A stretch of 47,168 bases of DNA, from positions 1 through 47,168 of the forward strand of contig CAWCWZ010000044.1 of NCBI GenBank assembly GCA_963799395.1, written 5' to 3'. Both the position numbers and the translations under genes were made by a program. Below are positions 34,424 through 45,100 of the stretch, piece by piece. The notes beneath the pieces are model-generated. The model did no database searches. It saw only the letters and a program-made list of their open reading frames with translations, and was not told where the DNA came from. The first letter of the stretch is position 1; each line of letters begins with the position of its first letter. Source of the stretch: Bog-752 sp963799395. Lineage in GTDB: Bacteria; Actinomycetota; Thermoleophilia; UBA2241.

Positions 34424-36617
34424 ATGACGACACAGGTGAGCGACAGTCCGCGCGCGACGAGCGCCGTCGTGGTGGGCATGTCGGGGGCCACGGGACTCGC
34501 GGTGGTCCGCGCCCTCGCTCACGCCGGAGTCGTCTGTCATGCCGTGCACTCCGACGCCAGCGGCGCCGGGGCTGTGCTCGCGCCTGGCCCGGGCTCACCT
34601 TTCGCCCGACTGGCGCGCCGACCGCGAAGCGTTCCTCTCGTATCTCCTCGCCCTGGCGTCGGACGAGCTCGGTGGCGAGGCGGCCTCGCTGTTCGTGACC
34701 GACGACGCGGCCATCGAGGTGGTCTGGTCGGCTGCCGACCGCCTGCGTGCGGCCGGCCTGCGGCCGGCCTTCTCGTTTACGGGCGCGCCCGCCGAGGCGC
34801 TCGACAAGCGCACCCAGATGAGCGCCGCCGCGCGCACCGGCGTCGATCACCCGGCCGGCGAGTGGGGCGCGACCCAGGCCCTGCTCGACCGCGTCGACTC
34901 CTTTCGCTACCCGGTGATCGTCAAACCGGCGCTCTCGCACGTCGGCGCGCGGCGCATCGGCGCCAAGGCGCTGCCCTGCGCCACGGCGGCGGAGCTTGTC
35001 GAGGCACTGGGGCGCACGCGCGGCCTCGACGTGCTGGTGCAGGAGTTCGTGCCCGGCGGCGACGATCAGCTCTACACCTGCGGCGTGTTTCGCGGCGCCG
35101 GGCGGGCGCTCGTGTTCACCGGCCGCAAGCTCAAACAGCACCCCCCCGTGCTGGGCACCTCGCGGCTCTCCGAAGCGGTCGCGGTGCCCGGGATCGTGCC
35201 CGGCAGCGTGCGCCTGCTCGATGAGCTCGGCTACCAGGGCGTCGCCCAGGTCGAGTACAAGCGCGACGCCCGCGACGGCGTCTACCGCCTCATGGAGGTC
35301 AACGTGCGGCCCTGGACCTGGATCGGTCTGGCCGAGCCCTGCGGCGTGAACCTGCCGCTGGCGGCCCACGAGTGGGCGCTGGCCGTTGACGATGAGGGCT
35401 CCGCCGCGCCGGAACGGCTCGGCGAGCCGGCGCCGTCCGTCGCGCCGGCACCGCCGGGCGAGCCTGGGCCGTTCGCCGCGCCGGCGCTCGCCCAGCGCGA
35501 GGGCCGCTGGATCTGGTCGGTGCCCGAAGCCATCCACACAGCGCGCGACCTGAGCCACGGCCGCCCGCCCGACGTGCGGCAGTGGCGCGGCCTCAGGGCC
35601 GAGGCCTTCTTTTCGCGCGACGACCCGAAGCCGTTTCTGCGGGAGCTCGCGGCGCCGGTGCTGCGCCGGGTCGAGCGCCCGGCCGAGCTCTGGCTGCAGA
35701 CCAAACGCGGCGTACTGCGCGGGTTGCGCAAGCCGGCGCTCGTGGTGAATCTCGGTCTGGCGGTCGGCGACGAGCTGCGCGCCCACCAGGCCCGGCCGCG
35801 CTTGCCGCGCCCGGCTCGCGGACTGCCCGGCGGCGGCCGCGTCCTCGTCCTTTCTCCACACCCCGACGACGAGACCATCATGTGCGGCGCCACTCTGGCG
35901 GCCAGTCGCCGCCGCGGCGACGCCGTGCGGGTCGTGGCCGTCACCTCGGGCGCGGCGACCGGACAGGGCGCGGGCGGCGATGTGAGCGGCGCGCGGCGCG
36001 GCGAGCTGCGCCGCGCCGCGGACGAGCTCGGCCTCGACGACGTCGTCTTCTGGGAGCTCGCCGACCGCAGCCTCGCGGCCGCTCGCGGGGAGCTCGCCGA
36101 GCGCATCGGCGCCGAGCTCGACGCGTTCGCGCCGACCGACGTCTACGTGCCCTTCCCGGTCGACGCCCACGACGACCACGTGGCGACCGCGCTGGCGCTG
36201 GGCGACGCCCTCGGCCGGCGGGACGGACCGACTCCCGGCGAGCTCTGGGTGCACGGCGGTTTTGTCTCGACCGCGCCCGACCCCCTGTGGGTCGACCGGG
36301 TCGTGCCGGCGGCCGGCGCCGACTGGAGCGCCAAGCTGCGCGCCGTGCGCGCCTACGGATCGCGCGACGAGGCCTCGGTCTTCGTCAAGCCGCTGCAGCT
36401 CGCGCTCCTCGCCCCGGGGAACCTCCTGCGTCCGGCCGAACAGTTCGTCGACCTCGAGGGGGGCGCGTTTGCGGCCCTCTGCGCGGCGCTCTCCGCCGGC
36501 GCCCTCACGCGGCCGAGCGGTCCGGTCGCCAGCCATCCGTTGTACGTGGCGCGGGAGCGGGCCCAGGCGGCCGGTCAGCGCCGGCGGATCGCCGCCCTGC
36601 TCGCCGGCCTGCGGTAG
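34424..36617 (+). CDS. ATP-grasp / PIG-L deacetylase fusion (one frameshift near the N-terminus)
   Basis: About 731 residues. The N-terminal ~330 form an ATP-grasp ligase of the carbamoyl-phosphate-synthase-like group: pre-grasp VVVGMSGATGLAVVRALAHAG, ATP Lys region YPVIVKPALSHVG, VLVQEFVPGGDDQLYTCGVF, VEYKRDARDGVYRLMEVNVRPW. From ~470 a PIG-L domain follows, with VLVLSPHPDDETIMCG (Zn ligands) and VDAHDDHVATALALG. ATP-grasp enzymes join an acid to an amine; PIG-L enzymes deacetylate GlcNAc-type sugars. The product may be a small modified sugar or envelope glycan (inference). The frame changes near 34577: SDASGAGAV resumes as SRLARAHLSPDWRADREAF. The start follows AGCGAGGGAC. Confidence 0.8.
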
Positions 36618-36701
36618 GCGAAGGCGGCGCCTGGCGGGCTCCGCGGCGGCAGGCGAACGCTGCGACTCGGCGCACCGGCAGCGGCCGCCGCAGGGTGCGT
36701 C

Positions 36702-39248
36702 TCAGCGTGCTCGCAGCGGGCGCCCCTCGGGCGGTCCGAAGACGAGGTCGAGCAGGCGCCAGTGCCAGATCGCCCGCACGGTAAAGCCCCACGACACGGC
36801 GATCACGATCAGCAGGAGCTGTTCGAGGATGCCCAGCGGCTGCAGGGCGAACAGGCTGCGCCCGCCGGGCGTCGAGACGATGATGAGATAGACCACGAAC
36901 AGGACGGCGGCCATGATCGTCGGCCGCCGGTCGCCGCGCAGGCGGGCGCCGCCCACCCAGCGCATGCTGGGCGGCACGGTGAACGGCAGCAGCAACAGAC
37001 CACAGAGCACGGCAAGGAGGGTGGTCACGGTCTGCGCTTTGGGCAGGGCGGCCTGCACGGCCTGCTCGGTGGTGGCGCCGTGATGGGCGAGCAGGTAGGT
37101 GTGTTCTCCGGTCTTGAAGTAGAGGGCATAGACGGCCAGCTCGAAGGCGGCCAGCAGGATCGTGGCCGGCACGGCAAAGCGGGCAAGTGGCCGGTAGATG
37201 CGGCCCTTGATCGTCTGGCCGGACTGGGCCCAGACGATGAGGCCGATCGTCGGGACGGTGGCCGTCAGGTATGAAAGCAGGGCCGACTGCCGCGGCGAGA
37301 AGGCAAAGCCGCCGATCAGCGCCACGAACGGTATGACGAGCGCTCGCGAGAAGATGCGCACCGCGAAGATGTTGAGGATGTCCTGCATGCCGTTGCGGAT
37401 GCGCTGGCCCTCGCGAAAGGCGCCGGGCAGCACGCCGAACGAGTCGCCCATGAGTATGAGGTCGGCCACGCCGCGGGTCGCCGGGCTGCCGCTCTCCATG
37501 GCGATGCCCAGGTCGGCGCGCTTGAGGGCGACGACGTCGTTCACGCCGTCGCCGATCATGGCGACGTAACGGCCGCGCTTGCGCAGGGCCGCGGTGAGCG
37601 CCTCCTTCTGCTGCGGCGAGACGCGGCCGAAGACGGTGCCCTCGACCGCCGCTGCCGCGAACTCGTGCTCGTCGAAGCGGGCGAGCTCGGCGCCCGAGTA
37701 GGTGACGAGGTCGCCCTGGAGCCCGGCCTGGGTAGCGAGCGCCCGTACGGTGCGGGGGTCGTCGCCTGAGATCACCTTGACCTCGATGCCGACGGCGGCG
37801 AACTCGCGCAACGTCTCGGCCACCTTGGGGCGCAGCTCGTCGGCCAGGCTGACGAGGCCGAGAGGCACGAGTCCGGCCGGCAGCAGCGGGGCGCCGCCGG
37901 CCGCCGAGAAGCGCACCGGCCCCCGCGTGCCGGCCAGCAGCAGCACGCGCAGGCCGGCGCCGCTCCAGGCGACCGTGCGCTCGGCGATGCCGGGATCGGC
38001 CGTCAGGTGCGGGGTGAGAACTTCGGGCGCGCCCAGCACCAGCGTGGCCCAGGGCAGGGCGCCGTCGTCGAAGGCGAGGGCGCTCCACTTGCGGCCCGAC
38101 GAGAAGGGCGCCTCGTCGCCGACCGGTAGCGGCAAGCCGGGGAGCCCGGCAACGAGCGCTTCGATCGTGCGGTTGGGCACGGCCGTGCTCGCCGCGTAGG
38201 TGGCGAGCAGGCTCTCGAGCTCCGCGCGCGACGCCTCGAGTGGCTCGAGCTCGTGCAGGCGGATGACGTTGGTCGTGAGCGTCCCGGTCTTGTCGGTGCA
38301 CAGCACGTCGACGTTCGACAGCGATTCGACCGCGTTGGCCTCCTGGATCAGCGCCCCCTTGCCGGCCATGCGCACCGCGCCCAGGGCGTAGGCCAGGACG
38401 ATGGCGAGGATCAGGCTGTTGGGGACCAGGCCGACGATCACGGTCGTCGCCTGCAGTGTCTCGACGAACGGCAGGTGCTGGCTGAAATGCTGGGTGACGA
38501 CCAGCGCCACGAAGGCGATCGCCAGGACCAGCAGGATCCACACGAGCACGTTGGCCTGGTGCTGCAGAGGGGTCAGAAAGCGGCGGTGCGCCTGGGCCTT
38601 GGCCGTGACCTTGTTGGCGAAGCTGTCGGCGCCGACCGTCTCGGCTTCGTAGCAGCCGTTGCCGGCGACGCAGAAGCTGCCCGACAGGACGGGGTCGCCG
38701 GCGCGCTTGACGACGAGGTCGGCCTCGCCGGTCAGCAGCGACTCGTCGAGCTCGAGATAGCCCCGTCCGACCATGCGGCCGTCGACCACGATCTGGTCGC
38801 CGGGCTGTGCTCGGACGGTGTCGCCGACGACGAGCTCGACCGGGTCGACGTCGCGCTCGCGGCCGTCGCGCACCACGACGGCGTGCGGCCTGGTCAGGAT
38901 GGCGATGCGGTCGAGGGTGCGCTTGGCGCGCACCTCCTGGAAAAGGCTGATCACCGTGTTGGCCAGCACGACCCCGACCGACAGGAGCGCGTCGAGGTAG
39001 TGGCCCACCGCGATCAGCACGGCGGCCAGCACGAACAGGAGGTTGTTGATGAAGTTGAAGACGTTGTCGCGGATGATCTGGCGGTAGGTGCGGCCGGCGG
39101 CGGCGGGAACTTCGTTCCCGCCGCCGGCCGCCCGCCGGCGCGCGGCCTCGGACTCGGTCAGACCGGTCGGGGTGGCGAGACGTTCGGCGGCGTGTCGCTC
39201 GTCGGCGGGGATGGTCGACTCCTTGGCGGGGCGCAGGTATCGTACCAC
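36702..39248 (-). CDS. P-type cation ATPase, CtpE-like
   Basis: About 848 residues and ~10 membrane helices. It has A-domain LDESLLTGEAD, phosphorylation site CTDKTGTLTTN, hinge MIGDGVNDVVALKRADLGIAM, and N-terminal GLTESEAARRRAAGGGNEVP. The M4 region reads VGLVPNSLILAIVLAYALG. Lack of an HMA domain or CPC motif argues against Cu/Zn export. The pattern is closest to actinobacterial CtpE, which takes up Ca2+, but the ion is not certain. I use GTG 39248, placed after CGAGGGCCG; an ATG at 39320 without SD would add 24 residues. A perfect 13-bp inverted repeat at ~39108-39123 lies within the N-terminal coding region. Confidence 0.88.
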   Translation of the reverse strand: MVRYLRPAKESTIPADERHAAERLATPTGLTESEAARRRAAGGGNEVPAAAGRTYRQIIRDNVFNFINNLLFVLAAVLIAVGHYLDALLSVGVVLANTVISLFQEVRAKRTLDRIAILTRPHAVVVRDGRERDVDPVELVVGDTVRAQPGDQIVVDGRMVGRGYLELDESLLTGEADLVVKRAGDPVLSGSFCVAGNGCYEAETVGADSFANKVTAKAQAHRRFLTPLQHQANVLVWILLVLAIAFVALVVTQHFSQHLPFVETLQATTVIVGLVPNSLILAIVLAYALGAVRMAGKGALIQEANAVESLSNVDVLCTDKTGTLTTNVIRLHELEPLEASRAELESLLATYAASTAVPNRTIEALVAGLPGLPLPVGDEAPFSSGRKWSALAFDDGALPWATLVLGAPEVLTPHLTADPGIAERTVAWSGAGLRVLLLAGTRGPVRFSAAGGAPLLPAGLVPLGLVSLADELRPKVAETLREFAAVGIEVKVISGDDPRTVRALATQAGLQGDLVTYSGAELARFDEHEFAAAAVEGTVFGRVSPQQKEALTAALRKRGRYVAMIGDGVNDVVALKRADLGIAMESGSPATRGVADLILMGDSFGVLPGAFREGQRIRNGMQDILNIFAVRIFSRALVIPFVALIGGFAFSPRQSALLSYLTATVPTIGLIVWAQSGQTIKGRIYRPLARFAVPATILLAAFELAVYALYFKTGEHTYLLAHHGATTEQAVQAALPKAQTVTTLLAVLCGLLLLPFTVPPSMRWVGGARLRGDRRPTIMAAVLFVVYLIIVSTPGGRSLFALQPLGILEQLLLIVIAVSWGFTVRAIWHWRLLDLVFGPPEGRPLRAR

Positions 39249-39434
39249 CGGCCCTCGACGCGCCGGCCCGGGCGCCGCCACGCCGGTTTGACTTGCGCCG
39301 CCGGCCACGATTAACTTCATGGTGTGCCGGGCTCCGGCCTGGCCGACCGCAGACTACCGTACAAAACGCAGACGACGACGAAAGCGCGGTGCGTTTTACG
39401 TGACAGCCCACCTGCGGCCGTGGCGGCGGCGCGC

Positions 39435-42188
39435 ATGAATCCGGACGCGGGGTCCCCGCACGGTCCGGCCGACGTCGCTCCTCCCGGCTCAACGCCCTTC
39501 GAGCTCCCTCACCCCGGCGGTCTCGCCGCGCTCACTGGGCTGCTGACCGGCGATCTTCCGCTGGCCGAGCGCACCGCCGGCGCGCGCTCGCGGCGCCTGG
39601 CCCTGTCGCTGGCCGACCGTCTGCGGCGCGCCGCTCGCCGCGATGCCGCCGCCGAGTCGTCGGGCGAGCCCGACCTCGTGGTCGACCCGGTGCTGCTGGC
39701 CGAAGCCGACCGCGACCAGAACGTCTATCTTGGCCGGATCTTCACACGACACCTCACCATGGCGGCGCCCGACGTCGTCTTTCTGCCCACCGAGACGATG
39801 GAGGTGGTCGAGGCGCTGCGCTGGGCGCGCGAGACCTCGACGCCGGTGACGGTGCGCGGCGCCGCCTCGGCGGCGCTCGGCGGCGCCGTGCCCAACGACG
39901 GCGGCCTCGTCCTCGACCTCTCGCACCTCGACAAGGCCGACATCGACCCGGCCGGCGAGGTCTGTGTCGTGGGCGCCGGCGCTCGACTGCGACGGGTGCA
40001 CCGCGCGCTCGCCCGCCGCGGGCTCGCCCTGCCGGTCTACCCCTCGAACCTGGGCGCCACGCTGGCCGGCTGGCTGGCGACCGGCGGCGCCGGCCTCAAC
40101 GCCTTCGGTCCCGGCAGCGTGCTCGACATCGTGCGCGCCGCCGACGTCGTCCTGCCCGACGGCGAGCTCGTGCGCTTTCACTCAGACGGGCGCCTCGACG
40201 TCGCCGCCCGGCCGGCGGGGCACGGCCATCGCGAGGTCGCCCCAGACCAGGCCGAGGCCTGGTTCGCCGAGCGCGGGCTGCCGCCGTTCGGCCTCGCCGA
40301 CCTCGCCGGCAGCGAGGGCACGCTCGGCGTCATCACCCAGCTCGTGGTGGCCGTCGGGCGGCGGCCCGAGATCGGCGCCCTCCTGCTGGGTTTCGCCGAC
40401 CAGGACGGCGCCCTGCGGGCCGCCGCCTTCATCGCCGCTCACGCCGGCACCAGTCTGCCGCGCCCGGCGAACCTCGAGTTCGTCTCGGCGGCCCACCGCG
40501 AGCACGCCGCCCTGGCCGCGGCCGACGATGCCCGCCAGGTCTGGCGGCGGTTTCCGGCGGCGCTCGCGACCGACGCCGACATGCCCTGGCGGCGGCTCCT
40601 CGGCCCGCGCGACTTCGGCCTCGAGTGCGGCAGTCCGCCGGCCGCGCGCGCCGGTGCGCCGGCCGTCCCGGCCGGCGCCTTCCTCTACGTCGACTTCCTC
40701 GGCTCGGCCGCGGCGCGCCGCTTCGCGGCGCGCCTCGCCGACCTGCCCGGCGAACCCGTCGTGCTGGCCGACGAGAGCGTCGCGTATGCCGCCGGACGCT
40801 TCCGGCCGCAGCAGACCAAGCGCCTCGGCCCGGGGCTGCTGGCGGCCGAGATCGAGCTGCCGGTCGCCGAGGTCCCCGGGTTCCTCTCGGGCGCCACGCG
40901 TCTCGCCCGCGGCGCCGGCGTCGCCCTCGAGCACGAGGTCTACTTTCTGAGGGGCGACCGGGCGCTCGTGATCGCCGGCTACCTCACCGACCATCGCAAC
41001 GCCGGCTTCCTGCTCGACCTCGCCCTCACGCCGGCGCTGCTCGACCTCGCGGTACGCCGCCACGGCGCCCGGCCCTACGTGCTGGGCCGCTGGCAGGGCT
41101 CATTTGTCGCCGACAAGTTCGGCGCCGAGGGCCTGGCCCGTCTGCGCGCCATCAAGGCGGCGCTCGACCCGGACCGGCTGCTCGGCCGCGGGGTGCTGTT
41201 CGGCCTCGAGCTACGTGGTCCCCCGGGGCGGATCGTCGGGACCGTCTATCGGCCCGGCGTGCGCCTCGCGGGCGCCGCCTGGCGCACGCCGGGCCTGGCC
41301 GCGGCGATGCGCCTCGCGCGGGCCGCCCTGCGCTGCGTACCGGGCTCGGCGCACCGGCACGGCGCACCGGTGCCCGCCGCCTGCGTGGGCTCCGGTCACG
41401 GCGGCGCGGCGGACGGCACCGTCGCCGGCCTGCCCGTCCTTGCCCGGGCGTTGCACTGCGTGAACTGCGGCGAGTGCAACGCCGTGTGCCCGGTCTACGA
41501 CGAGCTCGCGCTGCGCCTGCCCCAGGCGCTGGTCCATCACGCCGAGACGGCCGGCGCCCGGCGCCGGCTACCCGCGGGCACGGACGTCCTGCTCGACGCC
41601 TGTGTACGCTGCGGCGCCTGCGAGCAGGTCTGTCAGGCGGGCATCGCTCACCTCGACATGTACGCCGAGCTCGAATCGCTGCGGCGCTCCCGCGGCGCCG
41701 CCGCGCCGGCTCGGGCCGGCGCGCCGGCCGGGGATGGCGCGCCGGACCGGGTGGCGCTGCAGGCCGCTCTCGCCGCCCTTCGACGTTCGCCGCGCTACCG
41801 GCGCGTGTTTCTCGAGATCCGCCCCGGCGAGTACCTGCGCCGCGCGCCGGCGCCGCTCGCCGGCCGCGCCACGTTCCTCGTGCTGCGCGCCGAGAACGAC
41901 GCCGGCGCGGCGGCCACCTGCCGGCACTGCGCGGCCTGCGTCGCCGTCTGCCCGTCGGGCGCCAACCGCGAGTTCGAGCGCTCCGACCCGCGGCTCGTCA
42001 CGACCGACGAGGCGAGCTGCGTGGGTTGCGGCACCTGCGTCGAGGTCTGTCCGGCCAACCGCGACAACGGCGGCCAGACGCTGCGCGTCGTTGAAGCGCC
42101 GGCGATCGACTGGCTCGCCGCACTCGGCGAGTTCACGGCCGGCGCACCGGCCGATCCGGCCGGCGTCGGCGGGAGCGGGCTCTCGTGA
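39435..42188 (+). CDS. FAD-linked oxidoreductase with four Fe-S motifs (GlcD-like fusion)
   Basis: A 917-residue protein. FAD-binding type 4 domain ~100-260 (VVFLPTETMEVVEALRWA, TVRGAASAALGGAVPNDGG, YPSNLGATLAGWLATGGAG, GSEGTLGVITQLVVAVG). An FAD-oxidase C-domain runs to ~590 (GVALEHEVYF, IKAALDPDRLLGRGVLF). From ~670 come four cysteine motifs: CVNCGECNAVCP, CVRCGACEQVCQAG, CRHCAACVAVCPSG and CVGCGTCVEVCP. This suits oxidation of a 2-hydroxyacid with electrons leaving by [4Fe-4S] clusters; the substrate is unknown. The start is uncertain, as no clear SD exists; a GTG at 39324 is also possible. The stop overlaps the next gene's GTG by four bases. Confidence 0.85.
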   Translation: MNPDAGSPHGPADVAPPGSTPFELPHPGGLAALTGLLTGDLPLAERTAGARSRRLALSLADRLRRAARRDAAAESSGEPDLVVDPVLLAEADRDQNVYLGRIFTRHLTMAAPDVVFLPTETMEVVEALRWARETSTPVTVRGAASAALGGAVPNDGGLVLDLSHLDKADIDPAGEVCVVGAGARLRRVHRALARRGLALPVYPSNLGATLAGWLATGGAGLNAFGPGSVLDIVRAADVVLPDGELVRFHSDGRLDVAARPAGHGHREVAPDQAEAWFAERGLPPFGLADLAGSEGTLGVITQLVVAVGRRPEIGALLLGFADQDGALRAAAFIAAHAGTSLPRPANLEFVSAAHREHAALAAADDARQVWRRFPAALATDADMPWRRLLGPRDFGLECGSPPAARAGAPAVPAGAFLYVDFLGSAAARRFAARLADLPGEPVVLADESVAYAAGRFRPQQTKRLGPGLLAAEIELPVAEVPGFLSGATRLARGAGVALEHEVYFLRGDRALVIAGYLTDHRNAGFLLDLALTPALLDLAVRRHGARPYVLGRWQGSFVADKFGAEGLARLRAIKAALDPDRLLGRGVLFGLELRGPPGRIVGTVYRPGVRLAGAAWRTPGLAAAMRLARAALRCVPGSAHRHGAPVPAACVGSGHGGAADGTVAGLPVLARALHCVNCGECNAVCPVYDELALRLPQALVHHAETAGARRRLPAGTDVLLDACVRCGACEQVCQAGIAHLDMYAELESLRRSRGAAAPARAGAPAGDGAPDRVALQAALAALRRSPRYRRVFLEIRPGEYLRRAPAPLAGRATFLVLRAENDAGAAATCRHCAACVAVCPSGANREFERSDPRLVTTDEASCVGCGTCVEVCPANRDNGGQTLRVVEAPAIDWLAALGEFTAGAPADPAGVGGSGLS

Positions 42189-45100
42189 GCGACGCCGTGA
42201 CCGGTGATCGCACCGATCCCCTCGAGGATCTCACCGCCGACCAGGTCGCGCGCTGGGAGGATCTGCTCGCCTACGTGACCGACCGCGAGCGCCCGCGGCC
42301 GACGGCCCGCGACGACACCCCGGGCCTGCTCTCGCACCTGCTCGCCCGCGCCGGCCTCGACGAGGCCGAGTTCTGGACGTACGGGCGCAACCGCCGCAGC
42401 CGCCTGCTGCGGGCCGGCTACGCCCGGCCCTGCCGCGACGTGCCGGGCCTCGAGCTCAGCGCCTTCGACATCGACAAGCTCCTCAAGGAGCGCTTCCGGC
42501 ACGAGCCGCTCACGCTCGGCGCGGCCTGGCACCACGGCTACTTTCGCTCGTACTTCTCGCACGCCGCCATCACCCACCCGGCCGACAACGGCCTGCGCGA
42601 GGAGTTCTCGACCGCCTGGGACATCGTGCGCAAGCGCCCGGCCGTCGTGTTCCGCGGCGGCGCGGGGGAGGCCCGCGCCGAACGCCTCGCCGAGCTCGCC
42701 GCCGTGCGTCTCGACCTGCCGATGATCGTCGGGCCGCTGCCCTACGCCGCCGGCGTCGGTCTCGAGCTCGCCTACCTGACGGCGGTCGCCGGCGCCGACC
42801 CGGCCGCCGACCTGCGCATCCGCACCCTCGTGGCGATCGAAGCCGACCGGGCCCTGCGCCACGCCGCCGAGCTCTTGCCCCACGCGCCGGCGCTGCTCGT
42901 GCGGCTGGCGTCACGCGACGCCCGGCTGCTCGCGACGGCCGACGGCGAGGCGCTCTCGACCCTCCTGAGAGCCGCGCGCATCGTGGAGCTCGATCCCTGG
43001 AACGACGAGGACGGCGGCGCGCCCGGCCGGCGGCGACGGCGGCGGCGGCGAGCTCGCAGAGCTCGCCGCCGCCGCCCGGCGCGCCAATCCGGAGCTGCTG
43101 CTCTCCGTCTATCTGCGCTATGACGGGATCGCCGAGGGAGGCGAGGCAGGCGAGACCGGCCGGGCGCCGTTCTGGGACCGTCTCCTCGAGGCCGCCGGCA
43201 CCGACGGCGTCGCCCTGCTGCACTACCACGCCGGTTCGCTCAAGTCGTACCGGCTGACGCCGCGCGTCGACGCCTTCCTGAAGGAGCGCCTGCTGCGCGG
43301 CCGGGTGCAGCTCGTCTCGGCCGGTGGTGACAGCGGACACCCAGGCCTCGGCCGCCACGGTCTACGAGAGCGTGCTGCTCGGCGCCAACGGCGGCGCCAT
43401 GACGCACGCCGCCGTCATCCCGCTCGTGCCGGCGCTCGCCGACGCGCTGGCCGCCGCCGGGTCGCAGCGTGACGGGCACGGAGGGGCGGACGAGAGCGCC
43501 CGTGCTCCCCTCAGCGAGCCCGCCGGACGCGCCCTCACCGAGCGCACCCTCGCGGCCACCGAGCCGGCCGAGCTGCGGGACCTCTCGCAGTGCACGCTGA
43601 GCTGCTGGCAGCACAGCATCCTCGACTTTCTGTCGTGCATGGGCATCGACGACATCCAGAAGACGTCGGGCAACGCCATGGCGATCACCATGACGGCCGA
43701 CTGGGTGCGCGAGGTCGACGCCCTGGCCACAGCCGGGTTCGGGGAGCTGAACGCGGCCCAGAACCGGGCCCGCGTGGCCGCCGAGCCGGCGCCGCCCGAG
43801 GTCGCAGCCCGGTACCGCGTGTCGGCCCTGCTCGGCGAGCGCGAGCCGGGGCTGCCGCTGCCCGAAGCCGCCCGCGTGCTCGCCGACGGCGGCGCGAGCT
43901 ACCACATCGACAACTCGAGCCGGGCGCTCAACGCCGACTTTCTCGACGTCATCTACCGCATGGCGGCCGGCGAGCTCCCCAGGCTCGACGACTTCTTCGT
44001 TGCCGGCGACCACGACGAGTACTCGCTGGATCGTGTGGGCTTGCGCCTGTCGCGAGCGTCGGTGGCCTGGTCGCTGCGCCGCCTGAACCGCGACCCGGCG
44101 CTGCTCGAGCTACGTCTCGCTGGCCGTGCCCCGCGGCTTTCTGCGGCCGGGCGCCGCGCCGCCGGGCGCCCGCGTGACCGTGCTCGGCGCGCCCAGGCCG
44201 CCGCGCTCGTCGGCCTCGAGGCCGACGAGGCGCGGCGGCTTCGAGGCGCGCCTGCGCCGCGGCCACCCCGCTCGAGGCCGCCCTCGAGGGCGGATCGCTC
44301 TCGCTGCGCGCCGTCGATCTATCCCGGCGTGAGACAGTGACCGAGTTCGGCTGCGGCGCCCTCAGCGCGAGCGACGCCGCCCGTACGAGCGGCGAGCCCG
44401 GGCGAGCGGCACCTCGCTGAGCCCCGGCTCCTGGGGCGGGCACGACACCCGCGTGCTGCGCGCTTCGGCCGACGGCGCCGGGGTCGAACACGTACCACCG
44501 CGACCCGCGGGGCGGCCTCATCGTCAGCGGCGCCGGCGTGCGCGAGCCCATCTGGCACGGCCCGGTCTGCCACACCTCGACCTCGCTCGGGGCGGCCTCC
44601 GAGGACTACCTGATCGCCCGCATCGAGGGCTCGGCCGGTGCTCACCATGACCTCGTCGGGCGAGGGCGGACCGCTGCGCCTGGCCGCCGACTCCGACATG
44701 CGCTGCGGAGAAGCCTGCAGGCGGCCAGCGGCCACTTCGGCATCACCGGCGCCGACCTGCGCCGGGTGCGCGACGTCGAGATCAAGATCAACCAGGGCGC
44801 CAAGCCCGGCAAGGGCGGCCGCCTGGCCGGCGCCAAGGTCACCCCGACGGTCAGCAAGGCGCGCAACATCCCGGTGGGCACCGACGCCCTCTCGCCCGAC
44901 CCCAAGCACGACATCTACTCGATCGAGGACATGCCGGCCGAGGTCTGGCTGTGGCTGCTGTACCGCACTTACTGCGGCATCAAGATCACCGGTTCGAACT
45001 ACACGAGGTACGTGGCCGCCGGCATGTGGTCGAACTTCGTCGTCGACTACCTGCTGATCGACGCCGGCACCGGCGGCTCGGGCAACTACCACGGTGACTC

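Noticed and set aside
32005..34698. 897-residue plus-strand frame opposite ppk1
   Set aside because: Antisense of a strongly conserved gene, rich in Val/Asp/Glu/Gly as expected for a shadow.
33960..36536. 858-residue minus-strand frame opposite the ATP-grasp/PIG-L gene
   Set aside because: Composition is typical of high-GC antisense shadow; the plus strand has clear domains and an SD.
36505..39492. 995-residue frame overlapping the P-type ATPase on the same strand
   Set aside because: Arg/Pro-rich with no motif; the ATPase frame has DKTGT, TGE and GDGVND motifs.
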